Notes: generated by a model not told the origin, from the sequence alone. DNA of 64,000 nucleotides from Rhizorhabdus wittichii RW1 (GCA_000016765.1 CP000699.1:186001-250000), one strand, 5' to 3'. Numbered from the stretch's first letter, positions 50,075 through 60,133 are shown. A program made the numbers and translations.

Positions 50075-50833
50075 TCAGCCCTGCGACTTGCCGTCGGGCA
50101 GCGCGACCGTCTCGATCAGCAGGTCGAGCTGCGCGTTGCAGCCGGCCTTGATCAGCGACTGGGCCATGTCCTCGAGGCCCGGCGAGGTCGGCTTGACCAC
50201 GACGAACTTGAGCGAGGTCGGGGCCTTGGCGCCGTCCCAGCTCAGCTTGTAGGCGCTGCCGTCGGTGACCGGCAGGCTGGCCGGCCACAGCCCGGCGGCC
50301 TGGCCGGCGGCGAGGTCGATGGTGCCGCTGGTGCCGTCGGCGCGGGTGACGCGGACGCTCGCCGCCTTGCTCGCGTCGGGGCGCCACACCGTCACCGACG
50401 AGGTGTCGGCGACGCACATGTTCGCGCTGCGGGTGACGTCGACATACCAGACGTTCGGGTTGCGGCCGGCATTCTTGTCGATGCCGCTCGCGCTGCGCAC
50501 CGCCCCGATCCGCGCGCGCCGCTCGCCGCCGCCCGAGACGAGCGCGCCCAGTGTCGAGCCGGTGGTTGCCGCCGCGACGGTCGATCCGGTCGAGCTGAAC
50601 GTGCCCGGGCCGCTGAGCGTGCGGGTGCCGCGACCGTCGAGCAGGACGACGGTGTCGCCGGCCTTCAGCGTGATCTTGGCATTGTCCGGAAGCGCCTTGC
50701 CGGCCGGATAGACCTTGGCCGAGGGGCCCGCCGAACGGACCACCAGCGGGGCCGCCACGGCGCTGCCCGCCAGCATGATTCCAAGGAACGCCGCAATGGC
50801 AGCCTGCGGCCGGCGTTTATTTGTCCAGAGCAC
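50075..50833 (-). CDS. Exported FecR-like domain protein
   Basis: A 252-residue secreted protein with a signal peptide (AAIAAFLGIMLAGSAVAAP) and a FecR-type core (LKAGDTVVLLDGRGTRTLSGPGTF), the pattern of periplasmic signal proteins. The start is GTG 50833: GGGAGG lies five bases upstream and the gene then overlaps the cyclase end by 17 bp. FecR-domain proteins often pair with CHASE2 cyclases, so it may be a partner or ligand carrier for that sensor (inference). Confidence 0.75.
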   Translation of the reverse strand: MLWTNKRRPQAAIAAFLGIMLAGSAVAAPLVVRSAGPSAKVYPAGKALPDNAKITLKAGDTVVLLDGRGTRTLSGPGTFSSTGSTVAAATTGSTLGALVSGGGERRARIGAVRSASGIDKNAGRNPNVWYVDVTRSANMCVADTSSVTVWRPDASKAASVRVTRADGTSGTIDLAAGQAAGLWPASLPVTDGSAYKLSWDGAKAPTSLKFVVVKPTSPGLEDMAQSLIKAGCNAQLDLLIETVALPDGKSQG

Positions 50834-52844
50834 TATAACCTCCCGGTCCAACCTCACGAAGACGCTCTATCAGATTGGCGAGCGCCTTATCATCAGGATT
50901 TTCTGTGGCCATCTTTTCGAACTCGGCCAACGCACCTTCATCTCCTGCATCATATCTACGGAAGATGTCTGTGAACTGTTGCACAGCGGTTTCGGAAAAA
51001 TCGAAGACGGGTTCGAACACTTCCATCGGGGTCGACCGGCCCGACACGGCGATCCGCCCGACCGGCCGGAAACAGCTCAGCGCCGAGCGCTCGACCACCG
51101 TGTCGCTGACCAGCGTCTTGGTCTTGAGATATTTGTTGGCGCCCTCGAGCCGCGACGCGGTGTTCATCGAGTCGCCGAGCGCGGTGTACTGGATGCGGCC
51201 CTCGCCGCCGAAATTGCCGACGATCGCCTCGCCGAAATGGACGCCGACGCGGGTGACGCCGATCGGCGGCACGCCCTCGGGCGCCTCGCGGCGGAACTGC
51301 TCGCCCGCCTCGTACATCGCCACCGCGCAGCGGACGGCGCGCTCGCAATCGTCGGGGCGGCTGATCGGCGCGCCCCAGAAGGCGACGATCGCGTCGCCGA
51401 CGAACTTGTCGATCGTGCCGCCATGTTCGAGCACCGTCTCCGACAGCACGTCGAGATATTTGTTGAGCAGGAAGGCGACCATCTCCGGCTCGATCTGGTG
51501 GCTGAGCTTGGTGAAGCCCTCCAGGTCGCTGAACAGCGCGTAGATCTCGCGCTTCTCGCCGTGGAGCTGGAGCCGCTCCGGATTCTTCATGATGTCCTTG
51601 GCGATGTCGCCGGGCAGATATTTGCCGAGCGCCGACTGCGCGAAGTTGCGCTGCTCCGATCCGATGCCCCGCGCCGCGGTGCCGACCGCCGAATAGGCGA
51701 AGACCCAGCCGATCAGCCAGCCGAACACCGGCAGCCCCTGGGTGTCGATGCCGTGGAACTGCCAGATGAACGGCACCGCCGCGATCGCGCCCGCCTGGAC
51801 CAGCAGCAGCAGGCCGAGCTTCCAGATCTTCATGTTCGACACCGCCGTCAGCGCGCCGAGCGCGATCACGCTGAGCGCGATCAGCCACAGGCCCCAGCCC
51901 GGAATCTTGCGCGGCATGATGTTGTCGAGCATCTGCGCGAGCAGCGTCGCGTGGATCTCCAGCCCGATCGTCGTCTCGCCCTTCTGGATGCGCGAGGCGG
52001 GGGTGATGAACTGGTCGACGTCGGGGATGTCGCCGCCGATCATGATGTAGCGCCCCTCGATCTGCGGGCGGAACGCCTCGATCAGGTCGGGATTGGCGAT
52101 GATCTCGATCGGGAATTTGTCGAACACCGGCCGGTCGGCGAACTTCGGCAGCCGGTAGCGGATCGATCCCTGGTAGGACCGGAACTGCTCGCCGCCGCCG
52201 GTCAGCGAGTTCGCCATCAGCGGCGGCAGCTCGCGCGGCTGGTTCGGCCAGCTCCGCATCACCCCGTCGTCGTCGGCGAGCAGGCGGATGCTCGTCGGGT
52301 GGACGTTGCCGGGTTTGGTCTGCCGCAGGAAGTCGCGGAGGAAATTCTCCTGGTCGAGCGTCATGAAGGTCGTGTTGGTCGCATGCGACGCGAAGCCCAG
52401 ATAGGTCGGCGTCTTCATCGTCCGGAAGGCGTCGATCAATATCTGGTCCTCGGGCGTCGGCTGATCGACGAGGATATCGATGCCGATCGCCTTCGGCTTC
52501 ATCCGGTCGAGCGCGAGCAGTCCCTTGGCCAGCATCGAGCGGTCGAGCGGCGAGCGGCGGCCGGTCAGGCGCAGCGTGTCCTCGGTGAAGGTCACCATCG
52601 CGATGCGCGGATCGGTCTCGACCCGCGGGCTGGCGAGCAGCAGCCGCACGTCGAACAGCGCGCGCTCGGCGTCCTTCGCCAGCATCACGTTCCAGCTGTA
52701 GCGGGCGAAGGCGAGGCCGAGGATCAGGAAGATCGCGGTGACGACGAGTCGGGTCGCGCCGATCTGCCGCAGCGTCTTGCGCAAGAGCGGACCGAAACCC
52801 CGGATACGCGCCGCCAGTGACACGCCTTCGCCGCTACCCGCCAT
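50817..52844 (-). CDS. CHASE2-domain class III adenylate/guanylate cyclase
   Basis: A 675-residue membrane sensor. An N-terminal helix (about 30-50) leads to an extracytoplasmic CHASE2 domain (about 50-330, with IGIDILVDQPTPEDQ and IGGDIPDVDQFITPAS), followed by membrane helices (about 345-420) and a cytosolic class III cyclase domain: metal aspartates in ALFSDLEGFTKL and VGDAIVAFWGAP, and YTALGDSMNTASRLEG. Makes cAMP (or cGMP) on an outside signal. ATG 52844 is chosen because it lies closest to the first membrane helix; longer readings run into antisense of rmuC. Confidence 0.88.
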   Translation of the reverse strand: MAGSGEGVSLAARIRGFGPLLRKTLRQIGATRLVVTAIFLILGLAFARYSWNVMLAKDAERALFDVRLLLASPRVETDPRIAMVTFTEDTLRLTGRRSPLDRSMLAKGLLALDRMKPKAIGIDILVDQPTPEDQILIDAFRTMKTPTYLGFASHATNTTFMTLDQENFLRDFLRQTKPGNVHPTSIRLLADDDGVMRSWPNQPRELPPLMANSLTGGGEQFRSYQGSIRYRLPKFADRPVFDKFPIEIIANPDLIEAFRPQIEGRYIMIGGDIPDVDQFITPASRIQKGETTIGLEIHATLLAQMLDNIMPRKIPGWGLWLIALSVIALGALTAVSNMKIWKLGLLLLVQAGAIAAVPFIWQFHGIDTQGLPVFGWLIGWVFAYSAVGTAARGIGSEQRNFAQSALGKYLPGDIAKDIMKNPERLQLHGEKREIYALFSDLEGFTKLSHQIEPEMVAFLLNKYLDVLSETVLEHGGTIDKFVGDAIVAFWGAPISRPDDCERAVRCAVAMYEAGEQFRREAPEGVPPIGVTRVGVHFGEAIVGNFGGEGRIQYTALGDSMNTASRLEGANKYLKTKTLVSDTVVERSALSCFRPVGRIAVSGRSTPMEVFEPVFDFSETAVQQFTDIFRRYDAGDEGALAEFEKMATENPDDKALANLIERLREVGPGGYSALDK

Positions 52845-52968
52845 AGAATCCCCCAATATGCCCCGGCGGGATATTAGAGCGATTGCGAGGCAGATGGGAA
52901 GCGGCGAGTTCGCTTGCAATCCGTGACGGTCCGGGGCAGGGTTCCCATTCTGTTCCAAAGGATGCCCC

Positions 52969-54306
52969 ATGTCGCCGATCGCCGCCCTTGCCTTGCCCGC
53001 CTGCCTGCTGATCGGGCTGGCAATCGGCTGGCTGGTGCGCGGCCGGCTGCTGGCGAGCGGGGCCGAGGACGCCGCCGGGCTGCGCCGGGCGCTCGACGCC
53101 GCGCGCGACGCGCTCGCCCGGTCGGAGGCGGATCGCGCCGGGCTCGCCGCCGAGCGGCAGGCGCGGACCGAGGCATTCGAGGCGCAGATCCGCCAGCTCC
53201 AGGAGGCGAAGGAGCAGCTCGCGGCCCAGTTCGCCGAGGTCGGCGGCAAGCTGCTCGACCAGGCGCAGCGCCAGTTCCTCGAACGCGCCGACCAGCGCTT
53301 CCACCAGGCGGGCGAGAAGAACGAGGCGCAGCTCAAGGCGCTGCTCAACCCGGTCGAGACCACCCTCAAGCGCTATGAGGAAGGGTTGCAGCGGGTCGAG
53401 AAGGAGCGGGTCGACAGCTATGCGGGCCTGCGCGAGGCGGTCGAGCTGGTCCGCCAGGGGCAGGGGCAGGTGCGCGACGAGGCCGCCCGCCTCGTCAACG
53501 CGCTGCGCGCCAGCCCCAAGGCGCGCGGGCGCTGGGGCGAGCAGTCGCTGCGCAACGTGCTCGAACAGGCGGGCCTGTCGCCCTATGCCGATTTCGCGAC
53601 CGAGGTCTCGGTCGACACGGAGGACGGCCGGCTGCGGCCCGACGTCGTCGTCCGCCTGCCCGGCGGCCGCAAGCTGATCGTTGACGCCAAATGCTCGTTC
53701 AACGCCTATATGGATGCGAGCGAGGAGGTCGACGAGGCGGCGCGCGCGACCCTGCTCAAGGCGCATGCGGCGGCGCTGCGCACCCATGCCAACCAGCTTG
53801 GCCAGAAAAGCTATTGGGATCGTTTCGGCGATGCGGCCGATTATGTCGTCATGTACATCCCGGGCGAGCATTTCCTGTCGGCGGCGATGGAGCAGGACCC
53901 CGAGCTGTGGGACTGGGCGCACCAGCGCCGCGTGCTGATCGCGACGCCGATCAACCTCGTCGCGCTCGCGCGCACCATCGCCAGCGTCTGGCGGCAGGAG
54001 AAGATGGCCGAGGAGGCGCGCGCGATCGGCCGGCTCGGCAAGGAGATGTACGAGCGGTTGTCGACCGCGGCCGGCCATCTGCGCCGGGTCGGCGGCGGGC
54101 TCAACAGCGCGGTCGAGAATTACAACAAATTCGTGTCGAGCTTCGAGGGCCGCGTTCTCGTCACCGGTCGCAAGTTCCGCGAGCTCAACGTCGAGACCGG
54201 CGACAAGGAGATCGACGAGCTGGGCGCGATCGAGACCCGCGCGAGCGAGCCGTCGGTCGACCTGCTGGCATCGCCAGAGGGCGGCGAGCCGGGCCTGCCG
54301 AACTGA
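52969..54306 (+). CDS. rmuC: DNA recombination protein RmuC
   Basis: A 445-residue protein with an N-terminal membrane helix (ALALPACLLIGLAIGWLV), a long coiled coil (about 30-170) and a C-terminal endonuclease-like RmuC domain (GRWGEQSLRNVLEQAG; RPDVVVRLPGGRKLIVDAKCSF, a PD-(D/E)XK-like core). RmuC limits DNA inversions in E. coli; mechanism unclear. Confidence 0.9.
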   Translation: MSPIAALALPACLLIGLAIGWLVRGRLLASGAEDAAGLRRALDAARDALARSEADRAGLAAERQARTEAFEAQIRQLQEAKEQLAAQFAEVGGKLLDQAQRQFLERADQRFHQAGEKNEAQLKALLNPVETTLKRYEEGLQRVEKERVDSYAGLREAVELVRQGQGQVRDEAARLVNALRASPKARGRWGEQSLRNVLEQAGLSPYADFATEVSVDTEDGRLRPDVVVRLPGGRKLIVDAKCSFNAYMDASEEVDEAARATLLKAHAAALRTHANQLGQKSYWDRFGDAADYVVMYIPGEHFLSAAMEQDPELWDWAHQRRVLIATPINLVALARTIASVWRQEKMAEEARAIGRLGKEMYERLSTAAGHLRRVGGGLNSAVENYNKFVSSFEGRVLVTGRKFRELNVETGDKEIDELGAIETRASEPSVDLLASPEGGEPGLPN

Positions 54307-54321
54307 CGCGGCAGACGGTCG

Positions 54322-54780
54322 ATGGCGCTGGCGGAGAACAGGCCCGACCATTGGCTGTCGCTGCGGATCGTCTGGGCGGTGCTGATCGTCCTCACCCTAG
54401 TCTTCGCCTGGGTCTCCGCCACCGAATATGCGCGTCGCGACGCGATCCTGCGCGGCGGCCGCGAGCTTTCGGCGCGGGTGGTGGCGCAGTATCGCAGCGA
54501 CCCGTCGCCGCTGGAGAGCTGCTCGCTGCGGATAGAGTTCCGCGACCGGACGATGGCCTTCCAGGACGGTCTGCCGATCGCCTGCGGCGAGCTGGCCGAC
54601 TATCCGGTTGGGCGCCGCTTCGCGATCGTCGCCGACATGGAACGCGGCGACTGGATGCCCGCCGGCCAGGGCCGCTTCCCGCCGGCGATCTTCGGCGTGG
54701 TGGCGGGGCTGGTCGGGCTGGCCTTCGCCGGAGTCCACACCCTGCGGATGCGCGGCCAGCCGGACAGCGAGGTTTATTGA
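54322..54780 (+). CDS. Small membrane protein of unknown function
   Basis: A 152-residue protein with two membrane helices (about 13-33 and 122-142) around a soluble loop holding two cysteines (ESCSLRIEF; GLPIACGEL). The layout resembles DUF3592-type proteins but I cannot place it firmly. It follows rmuC by 15 bp and is probably co-transcribed. Confidence 0.6.
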   Translation: MALAENRPDHWLSLRIVWAVLIVLTLVFAWVSATEYARRDAILRGGRELSARVVAQYRSDPSPLESCSLRIEFRDRTMAFQDGLPIACGELADYPVGRRFAIVADMERGDWMPAGQGRFPPAIFGVVAGLVGLAFAGVHTLRMRGQPDSEVY

Positions 54781-54786
54781 TATCAC

Positions 54787-54882
54787 CGTCGCCCCGGCGG
54801 AGGCTGGGGCCCATGTCTCTCACCAGCCAGATGCCATCTGAGGAGACGACAGACATGGATGCCAGCCTCCGCTGGCATGACG
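54787..54882. repeat. Dispersed inverted-repeat element, subfamily C copy 2
   Basis: About 96 bp, reverse orientation relative to 33476-33571; outer stem GTCGCCCCGGCGGAGGC / GCCAGCCTCCGCTGGCATGACG. Confidence 0.75.
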
Positions 54883-54931
54883 ATGGAAGAGGGGGTTAAA
54901 CAAAACCCAGATCATAGAATGGAGACCATCG

Positions 54932-55636
54932 ATGGCCGATCTTTCCGCCTTTCCGATCACCCGGCGCTGGCCGGCCGAGCATCCCGACCGCATCCAGCTC
55001 TATTCGCTCAACACGCCCAACGGGGTGAAGGCGTCGATCATGCTGGAGGAGACGGGGCTTCCCTATGAGTCGCACCTCGTCGACATCACCGCCGACCAGA
55101 GCCACACGCCCGAATTCCTGTCGCTCAACCCGAACGGCAAGATTCCGGCGATCATCGATCCCGACGGCCCCGGCGGCCGGCCGCTGGGCCTGTTCGAGTC
55201 GGGAGCGATTCTGATCTACCTCGCCGACAAGAGCGGCCGGTTCATCGCCGCCGATCCGGCGCTGCGCTACGAGACGATCCAGTGGGTGTTCTTCCAGAAT
55301 GCCGGGATCGGCCCGATGTTCGGCCAGGTCGGCTTCTTCAACAAATTCGCCGGCAAGGCCTATGAGGACAAGCGCCCGCTGGAGCGCTACGTCGCCGAGT
55401 CGAAGCGGCTGCTCGGCGTGCTCGAACAGCGGCTCGACGGCCGCGACTGGATCATGGGGACGGACTATAGCATCGCCGATGTCTCGACCCTCGGCTGGGT
55501 CCGCAACCTGATCACCTTCTACGAGGCGCGCGACCTCGTCGAATATGACGGCCTGAAGAACGTCCCCGCCTGGCTCGACCGCGGCCTCGCCCGCCCGGCG
55601 GTGCAGCGCGGGCTGGAGATTCCGAAGCGGGGGTAG
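54932..55636 (+). CDS. Glutathione S-transferase (Ure2p/YfcG-like)
   Basis: A 234-residue protein with an N-terminal thioredoxin-fold domain (LYSLNTPNGVKASIMLEE; NPNGKIPAI; FESGAILIYLADK for the gamma-glutamyl site) and an all-helical C-terminal domain ending in WLDRGLARPAVQRGLEIP. The TPNG motif is typical of the nu-class disulfide-bond oxidoreductases such as YfcG. GGAGA lies upstream of the ATG. Confidence 0.88.
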   Translation: MADLSAFPITRRWPAEHPDRIQLYSLNTPNGVKASIMLEETGLPYESHLVDITADQSHTPEFLSLNPNGKIPAIIDPDGPGGRPLGLFESGAILIYLADKSGRFIAADPALRYETIQWVFFQNAGIGPMFGQVGFFNKFAGKAYEDKRPLERYVAESKRLLGVLEQRLDGRDWIMGTDYSIADVSTLGWVRNLITFYEARDLVEYDGLKNVPAWLDRGLARPAVQRGLEIPKRG

Positions 55637-55655
55637 AGCCTGCCGGCATGAGGAA

Positions 55656-56396
55656 TTAGAGGCTGACCCCGATCCGCGCCGAAACCCGCCGTCCGGCGTC
55701 GGCCGCGATCGGGCCGCTGGCCACGCGGCGGCCGTGCCAGCTGTCGGTCAGGTCGACGCCGATCGTGAAGGGCCCGGCGACATAGTCGACGCGCAGCGCC
55801 GCGTCGGTGTAGCGGCCGTGCGGGCGGAGGCGGGCGGAGCGGACGGGATCGTCGGACGTGCCGCTCGACCGGCCGACCTGCGCGCCGACCGTGACCGGCG
55901 TCCCGACGATCGCGACCGAGGCGGCGGCGGCGAGGTAGAGATTGTCGCCGCCGATCGCGTCCTGCTTCGGGGCGTAGAGGCCGAACAGGTCGAACTGGAC
56001 GGGGCCGATCGTCGTGCCCGCGCCGCCGCCCAGCTCGACATAGTTCGCGCCGCCATGGCCGGGGAAGGCGTGGTGGCTGATCTGGGCGTCGGCGCGGATC
56101 GCGCCGAAGTCCTGCGTGTAGACGAGGGCGCTGTCGATCCCGATCGCGGCGCCATCGTGCCGCGCGCCGTGGCGCAGCGTCGTGCCCGCGACCGAGACCG
56201 ACAGGCCCTCGGCAGGTTGCAGCGACAGGCGCGCGCTCGCCGCCGGACGGCCGTCGCTCCAGCTCAGCCCGCGGCGGCGCTCGTCGCTGGTCAGCGTCGC
56301 GGAGAGCGAGGGCGACCAGTCCGCCGCCCGCGCCGCCTGCATTGCCTGGCCACCGAGCAGCAGGCCGGAAAAAATGGTCGCTGCCCGGAGACGCAC
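55656..56396 (-). CDS. TorF-like putative porin
   Basis: A 246-residue exported beta-rich protein: signal peptide ending ARAAD, then SATLTSDERRRGLSWSDGRPA, the N-terminal pattern of TorF-type barrel proteins (normally SDYRFRGVSxSD), alternating amphipathic strands and a C-terminal IGVSL. An outer-membrane location is likely. It is 2 bp downstream of the next gene and probably in one unit with it. Confidence 0.7.
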   Translation of the reverse strand: MRLRAATIFSGLLLGGQAMQAARAADWSPSLSATLTSDERRRGLSWSDGRPAASARLSLQPAEGLSVSVAGTTLRHGARHDGAAIGIDSALVYTQDFGAIRADAQISHHAFPGHGGANYVELGGGAGTTIGPVQFDLFGLYAPKQDAIGGDNLYLAAAASVAIVGTPVTVGAQVGRSSGTSDDPVRSARLRPHGRYTDAALRVDYVAGPFTIGVDLTDSWHGRRVASGPIAADAGRRVSARIGVSL

Positions 56397-56398
56397 GA

Positions 56399-56836
56399 TC
56401 AGCTCGCGTTCGGCCGCGCGGCGGCCTCGAGCTCGGCGAGCAAGGTCGCGCGGTCGCGCTCGACCACCGCCAGCACGTGGCGGCGGACCTCGTCGCCGCG
56501 CGCGGCGACCTCGCGCTCGATCGCCTTCTTCGCGGCGGTGCAGGTGCCGGGCTGGCTGCCCTTGAGCTGCAGCCCGGTGTCGACGACGCGGCTGAGTCCG
56601 TCGGCGCCGCCCAGCCTGCGCTCGACCGCCACCCTAGCGACCCAGGCGCAGCGGACGACCCCGCCGGTCCGCGTCGGCGGCGACATCCCGGTCTGGCGGG
56701 TGCTGAGCGCGGTGCTCGCCCGGTAGTCGATCGTCACGGGCGCGCCGCGATGCTCGATCGTCGTGCGATGGAGATGGCCTCCATCCGCGCCCGCCAGGGA
56801 TGCGGTCAGCGCCCCCAAAAGCATCATCATGGTCAT
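56399..56836 (-). CDS. Exported protein of unknown function
   Basis: A 145-residue protein with a short signal (MMMLLGALTASLAGA) and a mature part with two cysteines (VVRCAWVARVAVER; GTCTAAKKAIERE) and a helical C-terminus. AGGAGA lies just before ATG 56836. Homologues appear to be restricted to sphingomonads (impression). Co-directional with the TorF-like gene. Confidence 0.65.
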   Translation of the reverse strand: MTMMMLLGALTASLAGADGGHLHRTTIEHRGAPVTIDYRASTALSTRQTGMSPPTRTGGVVRCAWVARVAVERRLGGADGLSRVVDTGLQLKGSQPGTCTAAKKAIEREVAARGDEVRRHVLAVVERDRATLLAELEAAARPNAS

Positions 56837-56963
56837 TGCGTTCTCCTGCTTGCGCCGCCGTTCCTGCGGGCGGTCGCGACAGCCGAGGTATGACCGCTGT
56901 GTTGCTGGTCCTTTGCTGGGCGGCGACATTTGCCGCCGCCCGTCGGGATCAGTTGGCCAGGGA

Positions 56964-58349
56964 TCAGTGGGCGCGAGGCGGGACCGGGCCGTAATCGGTC
57001 GGGTCGTTGGCGGTGACCGACAGCAGCGCCGTCCAGGCGGCGACATTCTGGCGGAGCTGCGCCGGATCGACCTTGTCGAGCGTGTCGTCGGGGGTGTGGT
57101 GGACGTCGAAATAGCGGGTGCCGTCCTGGCCCAGCTCGATCACCGGGATGCCGAGCTTCTGGATCTCGGAGATGTCCGATCCCGACGCGTCGCCGTTGCG
57201 CGGCGCGGGCTGGATGCCGAGCGGGGCGAGCGCCGCCGCGAGCGGCTTCATCGCCGGCAGGGCGGCCTCGGCGATCGAGGTCTGGTAGCGCCAGATGCGG
57301 TCCGAGCCGAAATCGGATTCGGCGAGCAGATGGTGTTTCTCGTCCTTGTGCTTCTCGCGATAGGCGGCGCCGCCGAACAGGCCGATCTCCTCCGATCCGA
57401 ACCAGACGACGCGGATCGTGCGCAGCGGCTGCCCGGCGTCCATGATCCGCTTGGCCGCCGCCGTGGTGATGGCGACGCCGGCCGCGTCGTCGATCGCGCC
57501 GGTGCCCTGGTCCCAGCTGTCGAGATGCCCGCCGACCAGGACGATCCCGGCATTGGGGTCGCGGCCCGGCACCTCGGCGATGACGTTGCCCGACAGGCGC
57601 TTGCCCGCCATCCGGGCGGTCGCCTTCAGCGCCACCGTCACCGGCTGGCCGCGCTTGAGCACCCGTTCGAGCTGGTCGGCGTCGGGATTGGCGAGCGCCA
57701 GCGCCGGGATCGGCTGCGCGCCGTCGCTCCAGCTCTGCGCGCCGGTGTGCGGCGCGCGGTGATGGTCGGTGCCGATCGAGCGGATCAGGATCGCGGCGGC
57801 GCCGAGCTTCGAGGCGACCGAGGGCCCTTCGCGGCGGACCTTGCCGACCGTGCCGTAATGCGATCCGTCCTGGGTCACGGCCATGCGGTGGGTGAGGAAG
57901 ACGGTCTTGCCCTTCACCGCCGCGGGATCGGCGGCCTTGAGCGAATCGAGGCTGTCGAAGCCGATCACCTCGGCGGTCAGCCCCTTGGCCGGGGTCGCGG
58001 CGCTGTTGCCGAGCGCGGTGAGGACAAGCGGCTGCGGATAGGGCGCGACGATTTCCGCGCTTGCCTCGCCGCGCTCCCAATAGGGAACCTCGAACGGCTC
58101 GACCCGGACGTTGGAGAAGCCGAGTGCCTTGAGCCGGGCGACCGCCCAGTCGCGGGCGCGCGCCTCGGCGTCGCTGCCGGCGAGGCGGGGGCCGATCTCG
58201 GTGGTCAGGCCTTCGGTGATGTCCCAGGCGACGCTGTCGGTCAGCGCCGCGTCGCGCAGCGCGGCGGTCTCTTCCGGCTTGGCCTGGGCGAGGAGGGGGG
58301 AGGAAAGGGCGGCGGAGGCGGCGAGCGCCAGCAACGAAATTTTCTTCAT
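56964..58349 (-). CDS. Secreted M28-family aminopeptidase
   Basis: A 461-residue zinc aminopeptidase with a signal peptide (MKKISLLALAASAALSSPLLAQA). The zinc-site motifs are GGHLDSWDQGTGAIDDAAGV (His and bridging Asp with the catalytic region), WFGSEEIGLFGG (catalytic and ligand glutamates) and HHTPDDTLDKVD (final His). An inserted PA-like domain lies before them. Function: peptide breakdown in the periplasm or outside the cell. Confidence 0.9.
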   Translation of the reverse strand: MKKISLLALAASAALSSPLLAQAKPEETAALRDAALTDSVAWDITEGLTTEIGPRLAGSDAEARARDWAVARLKALGFSNVRVEPFEVPYWERGEASAEIVAPYPQPLVLTALGNSAATPAKGLTAEVIGFDSLDSLKAADPAAVKGKTVFLTHRMAVTQDGSHYGTVGKVRREGPSVASKLGAAAILIRSIGTDHHRAPHTGAQSWSDGAQPIPALALANPDADQLERVLKRGQPVTVALKATARMAGKRLSGNVIAEVPGRDPNAGIVLVGGHLDSWDQGTGAIDDAAGVAITTAAAKRIMDAGQPLRTIRVVWFGSEEIGLFGGAAYREKHKDEKHHLLAESDFGSDRIWRYQTSIAEAALPAMKPLAAALAPLGIQPAPRNGDASGSDISEIQKLGIPVIELGQDGTRYFDVHHTPDDTLDKVDPAQLRQNVAAWTALLSVTANDPTDYGPVPPRAH

Positions 58350-58452
58350 GGGGTTGGTTGCTAACCATCCGCTCCCCATTTGCCAATTGCCCTGTCGTCG
58401 GTTAGTGGCGGCGGCAAATCCCAGCCCTGACGTTCGATGAGGTTCGCGCCCG

Positions 58453-60132
58453 ATGGCCGTGCAATATAGTTTCGTGATGAAGGGTCTGACCAAGACCTTC
58501 CCCGGCGCCAACAAGCCGCTGTTCAACAACATCCACCTGCAGTTCCTGCCGGGGACGAAGATCGCGATCATCGGCGTCAACGGCGCCGGCAAGTCGACCC
58601 TGATGAAGGTCATGGCCGGCATGGACACCGATTATTCGGGCGAGGCCTGGGCCGCCGAGGGCGTCAGCGTCGGCTATCTGCCGCAGGAGCCGCAGCTCGA
58701 TCCGGACAAGACGGTCAAGCAGAACGTCATGGACGGCGTCCGCGAGGTCGCGGACATGATCGACCGCTTCAACGCGATCTCGGCCGAGATGGGCGATCCC
58801 AAGGACGACACCGATTTCGACGCGCTGATGGAGGAGATGGGCGTCCTCCAGGAGAAGATCGACGCGGCCGACGGCTGGACGCTCGACAACCAGCTCGAGA
58901 TCGCGATGGAAGCGCTGCGCTGCCCGCCGGGCGACCTGCCGGTCACCGGCCTGTCGGGCGGCGAGAAGCGCCGCGTCGCCCTGTGCCGCCTGCTGCTCGA
59001 AAAGCCCGACATCCTGCTGCTCGACGAGCCGACCAACCATCTCGACGCGGAGAGCGTCGCCTGGCTCGAACAGCATCTGGTCGATTATTCGGGCAACGTC
59101 ATCCTCGTCACCCACGATCGCTACTTCCTCGACAATGTCGTGGGCTGGGTGCTCGAGCTCGATCGCGGCCGGGGTATTCCCTATGAGGGCAATTATTCGT
59201 CGTGGCTCGACGCCAAGGCGAAGCGCATGGAGCAGGAGGAGCGCGAGGACGCCGGCCGCCAGAAGGCGATCAAGGAGGAGCTGGAGTGGATCCGGCAGAG
59301 CCCGAAGGCGCGCCAGACCAAGTCCAAGGCGCGTATCCGCGCGTTCGACGAACTGGTCGAGAAGCAGAACAATCGCGCGCCCGGCAAGGCCCAGATCGTC
59401 ATCCAGACCCCCGAGCGCCTCGGCGGCAAGGTGATCGAGGCCAAGGGGCTGACCAAGTCCTATGGCGACAAGAAGCTGTTCGAGGGGCTCGACTTCACGC
59501 TGCCGCCGGGCGGCATCGTCGGCGTGATCGGGCCGAACGGCGCGGGCAAGACCACGCTGTTCCGGCTGATCACCGGCCAGGAGACCCCCGACGCCGGTTC
59601 GATCGACATCGGCCCGACCGTCAAGCTCGGCTTCGTCGACCAGAGCCGCGACGCGCTCGATTCGAACAAGAACGTCTGGGAGGAAGTGTCGGAGGGTCAT
59701 GACATCATGACCGTCGGCAAGTTCGAGATGTCGACCCGCGCCTATGTCGGCGCGTTCAACTTCAAGGGCCCCGACCAGCAGAAGAAGGTCGGCCAGCTCT
59801 CGGGCGGCGAACGCAACCGCGTCCACATGGCGAAGATGCTCCGCAAGGGCGGCAACGTGCTGCTGCTCGACGAGCCGACCAACGACCTCGACGTCGAGAC
59901 GCTGCGCGCGCTCGAGGACGCGCTGGAGAATTTCGCGGGCTGCGCGGTGGTGATCAGCCACGACCGCTTCTTCCTCGATCGCCTCGCCACCCACATCCTC
60001 GCCTTCGAGGGCGACGGCCATGTCGAATGGTTCGAAGGCAATTTCGAAAGCTATGAGGAAGACAAGCGCCGCCGCCTCGGCGACGCCGCCGACCGGGCCA
60101 GCGCCGGGGCGTACAAGAAGCTGACGCGTTAA
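58453..60132 (+). CDS. ettA: Energy-dependent translational throttle protein EttA
   Basis: An ABC-F ATPase that binds the ribosomal E site and gates the first elongation step by energy state. It has 559 residues with two ABC cassettes: GVNGAGKST / LSGGEKRRVALCRLLLEKPDILLLDEPTNHLD and GPNGAGKTT / LSGGERNRVHMAKML / LLLDEPTNDLD (each split here into short pieces), joined by the charged P-site arm linker (about 255-315). A strong terminator follows. Confidence 0.95.
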   Translation: MAVQYSFVMKGLTKTFPGANKPLFNNIHLQFLPGTKIAIIGVNGAGKSTLMKVMAGMDTDYSGEAWAAEGVSVGYLPQEPQLDPDKTVKQNVMDGVREVADMIDRFNAISAEMGDPKDDTDFDALMEEMGVLQEKIDAADGWTLDNQLEIAMEALRCPPGDLPVTGLSGGEKRRVALCRLLLEKPDILLLDEPTNHLDAESVAWLEQHLVDYSGNVILVTHDRYFLDNVVGWVLELDRGRGIPYEGNYSSWLDAKAKRMEQEEREDAGRQKAIKEELEWIRQSPKARQTKSKARIRAFDELVEKQNNRAPGKAQIVIQTPERLGGKVIEAKGLTKSYGDKKLFEGLDFTLPPGGIVGVIGPNGAGKTTLFRLITGQETPDAGSIDIGPTVKLGFVDQSRDALDSNKNVWEEVSEGHDIMTVGKFEMSTRAYVGAFNFKGPDQQKKVGQLSGGERNRVHMAKMLRKGGNVLLLDEPTNDLDVETLRALEDALENFAGCAVVISHDRFFLDRLATHILAFEGDGHVEWFEGNFESYEEDKRRRLGDAADRASAGAYKKLTR

Positions 60133-60133
60133 G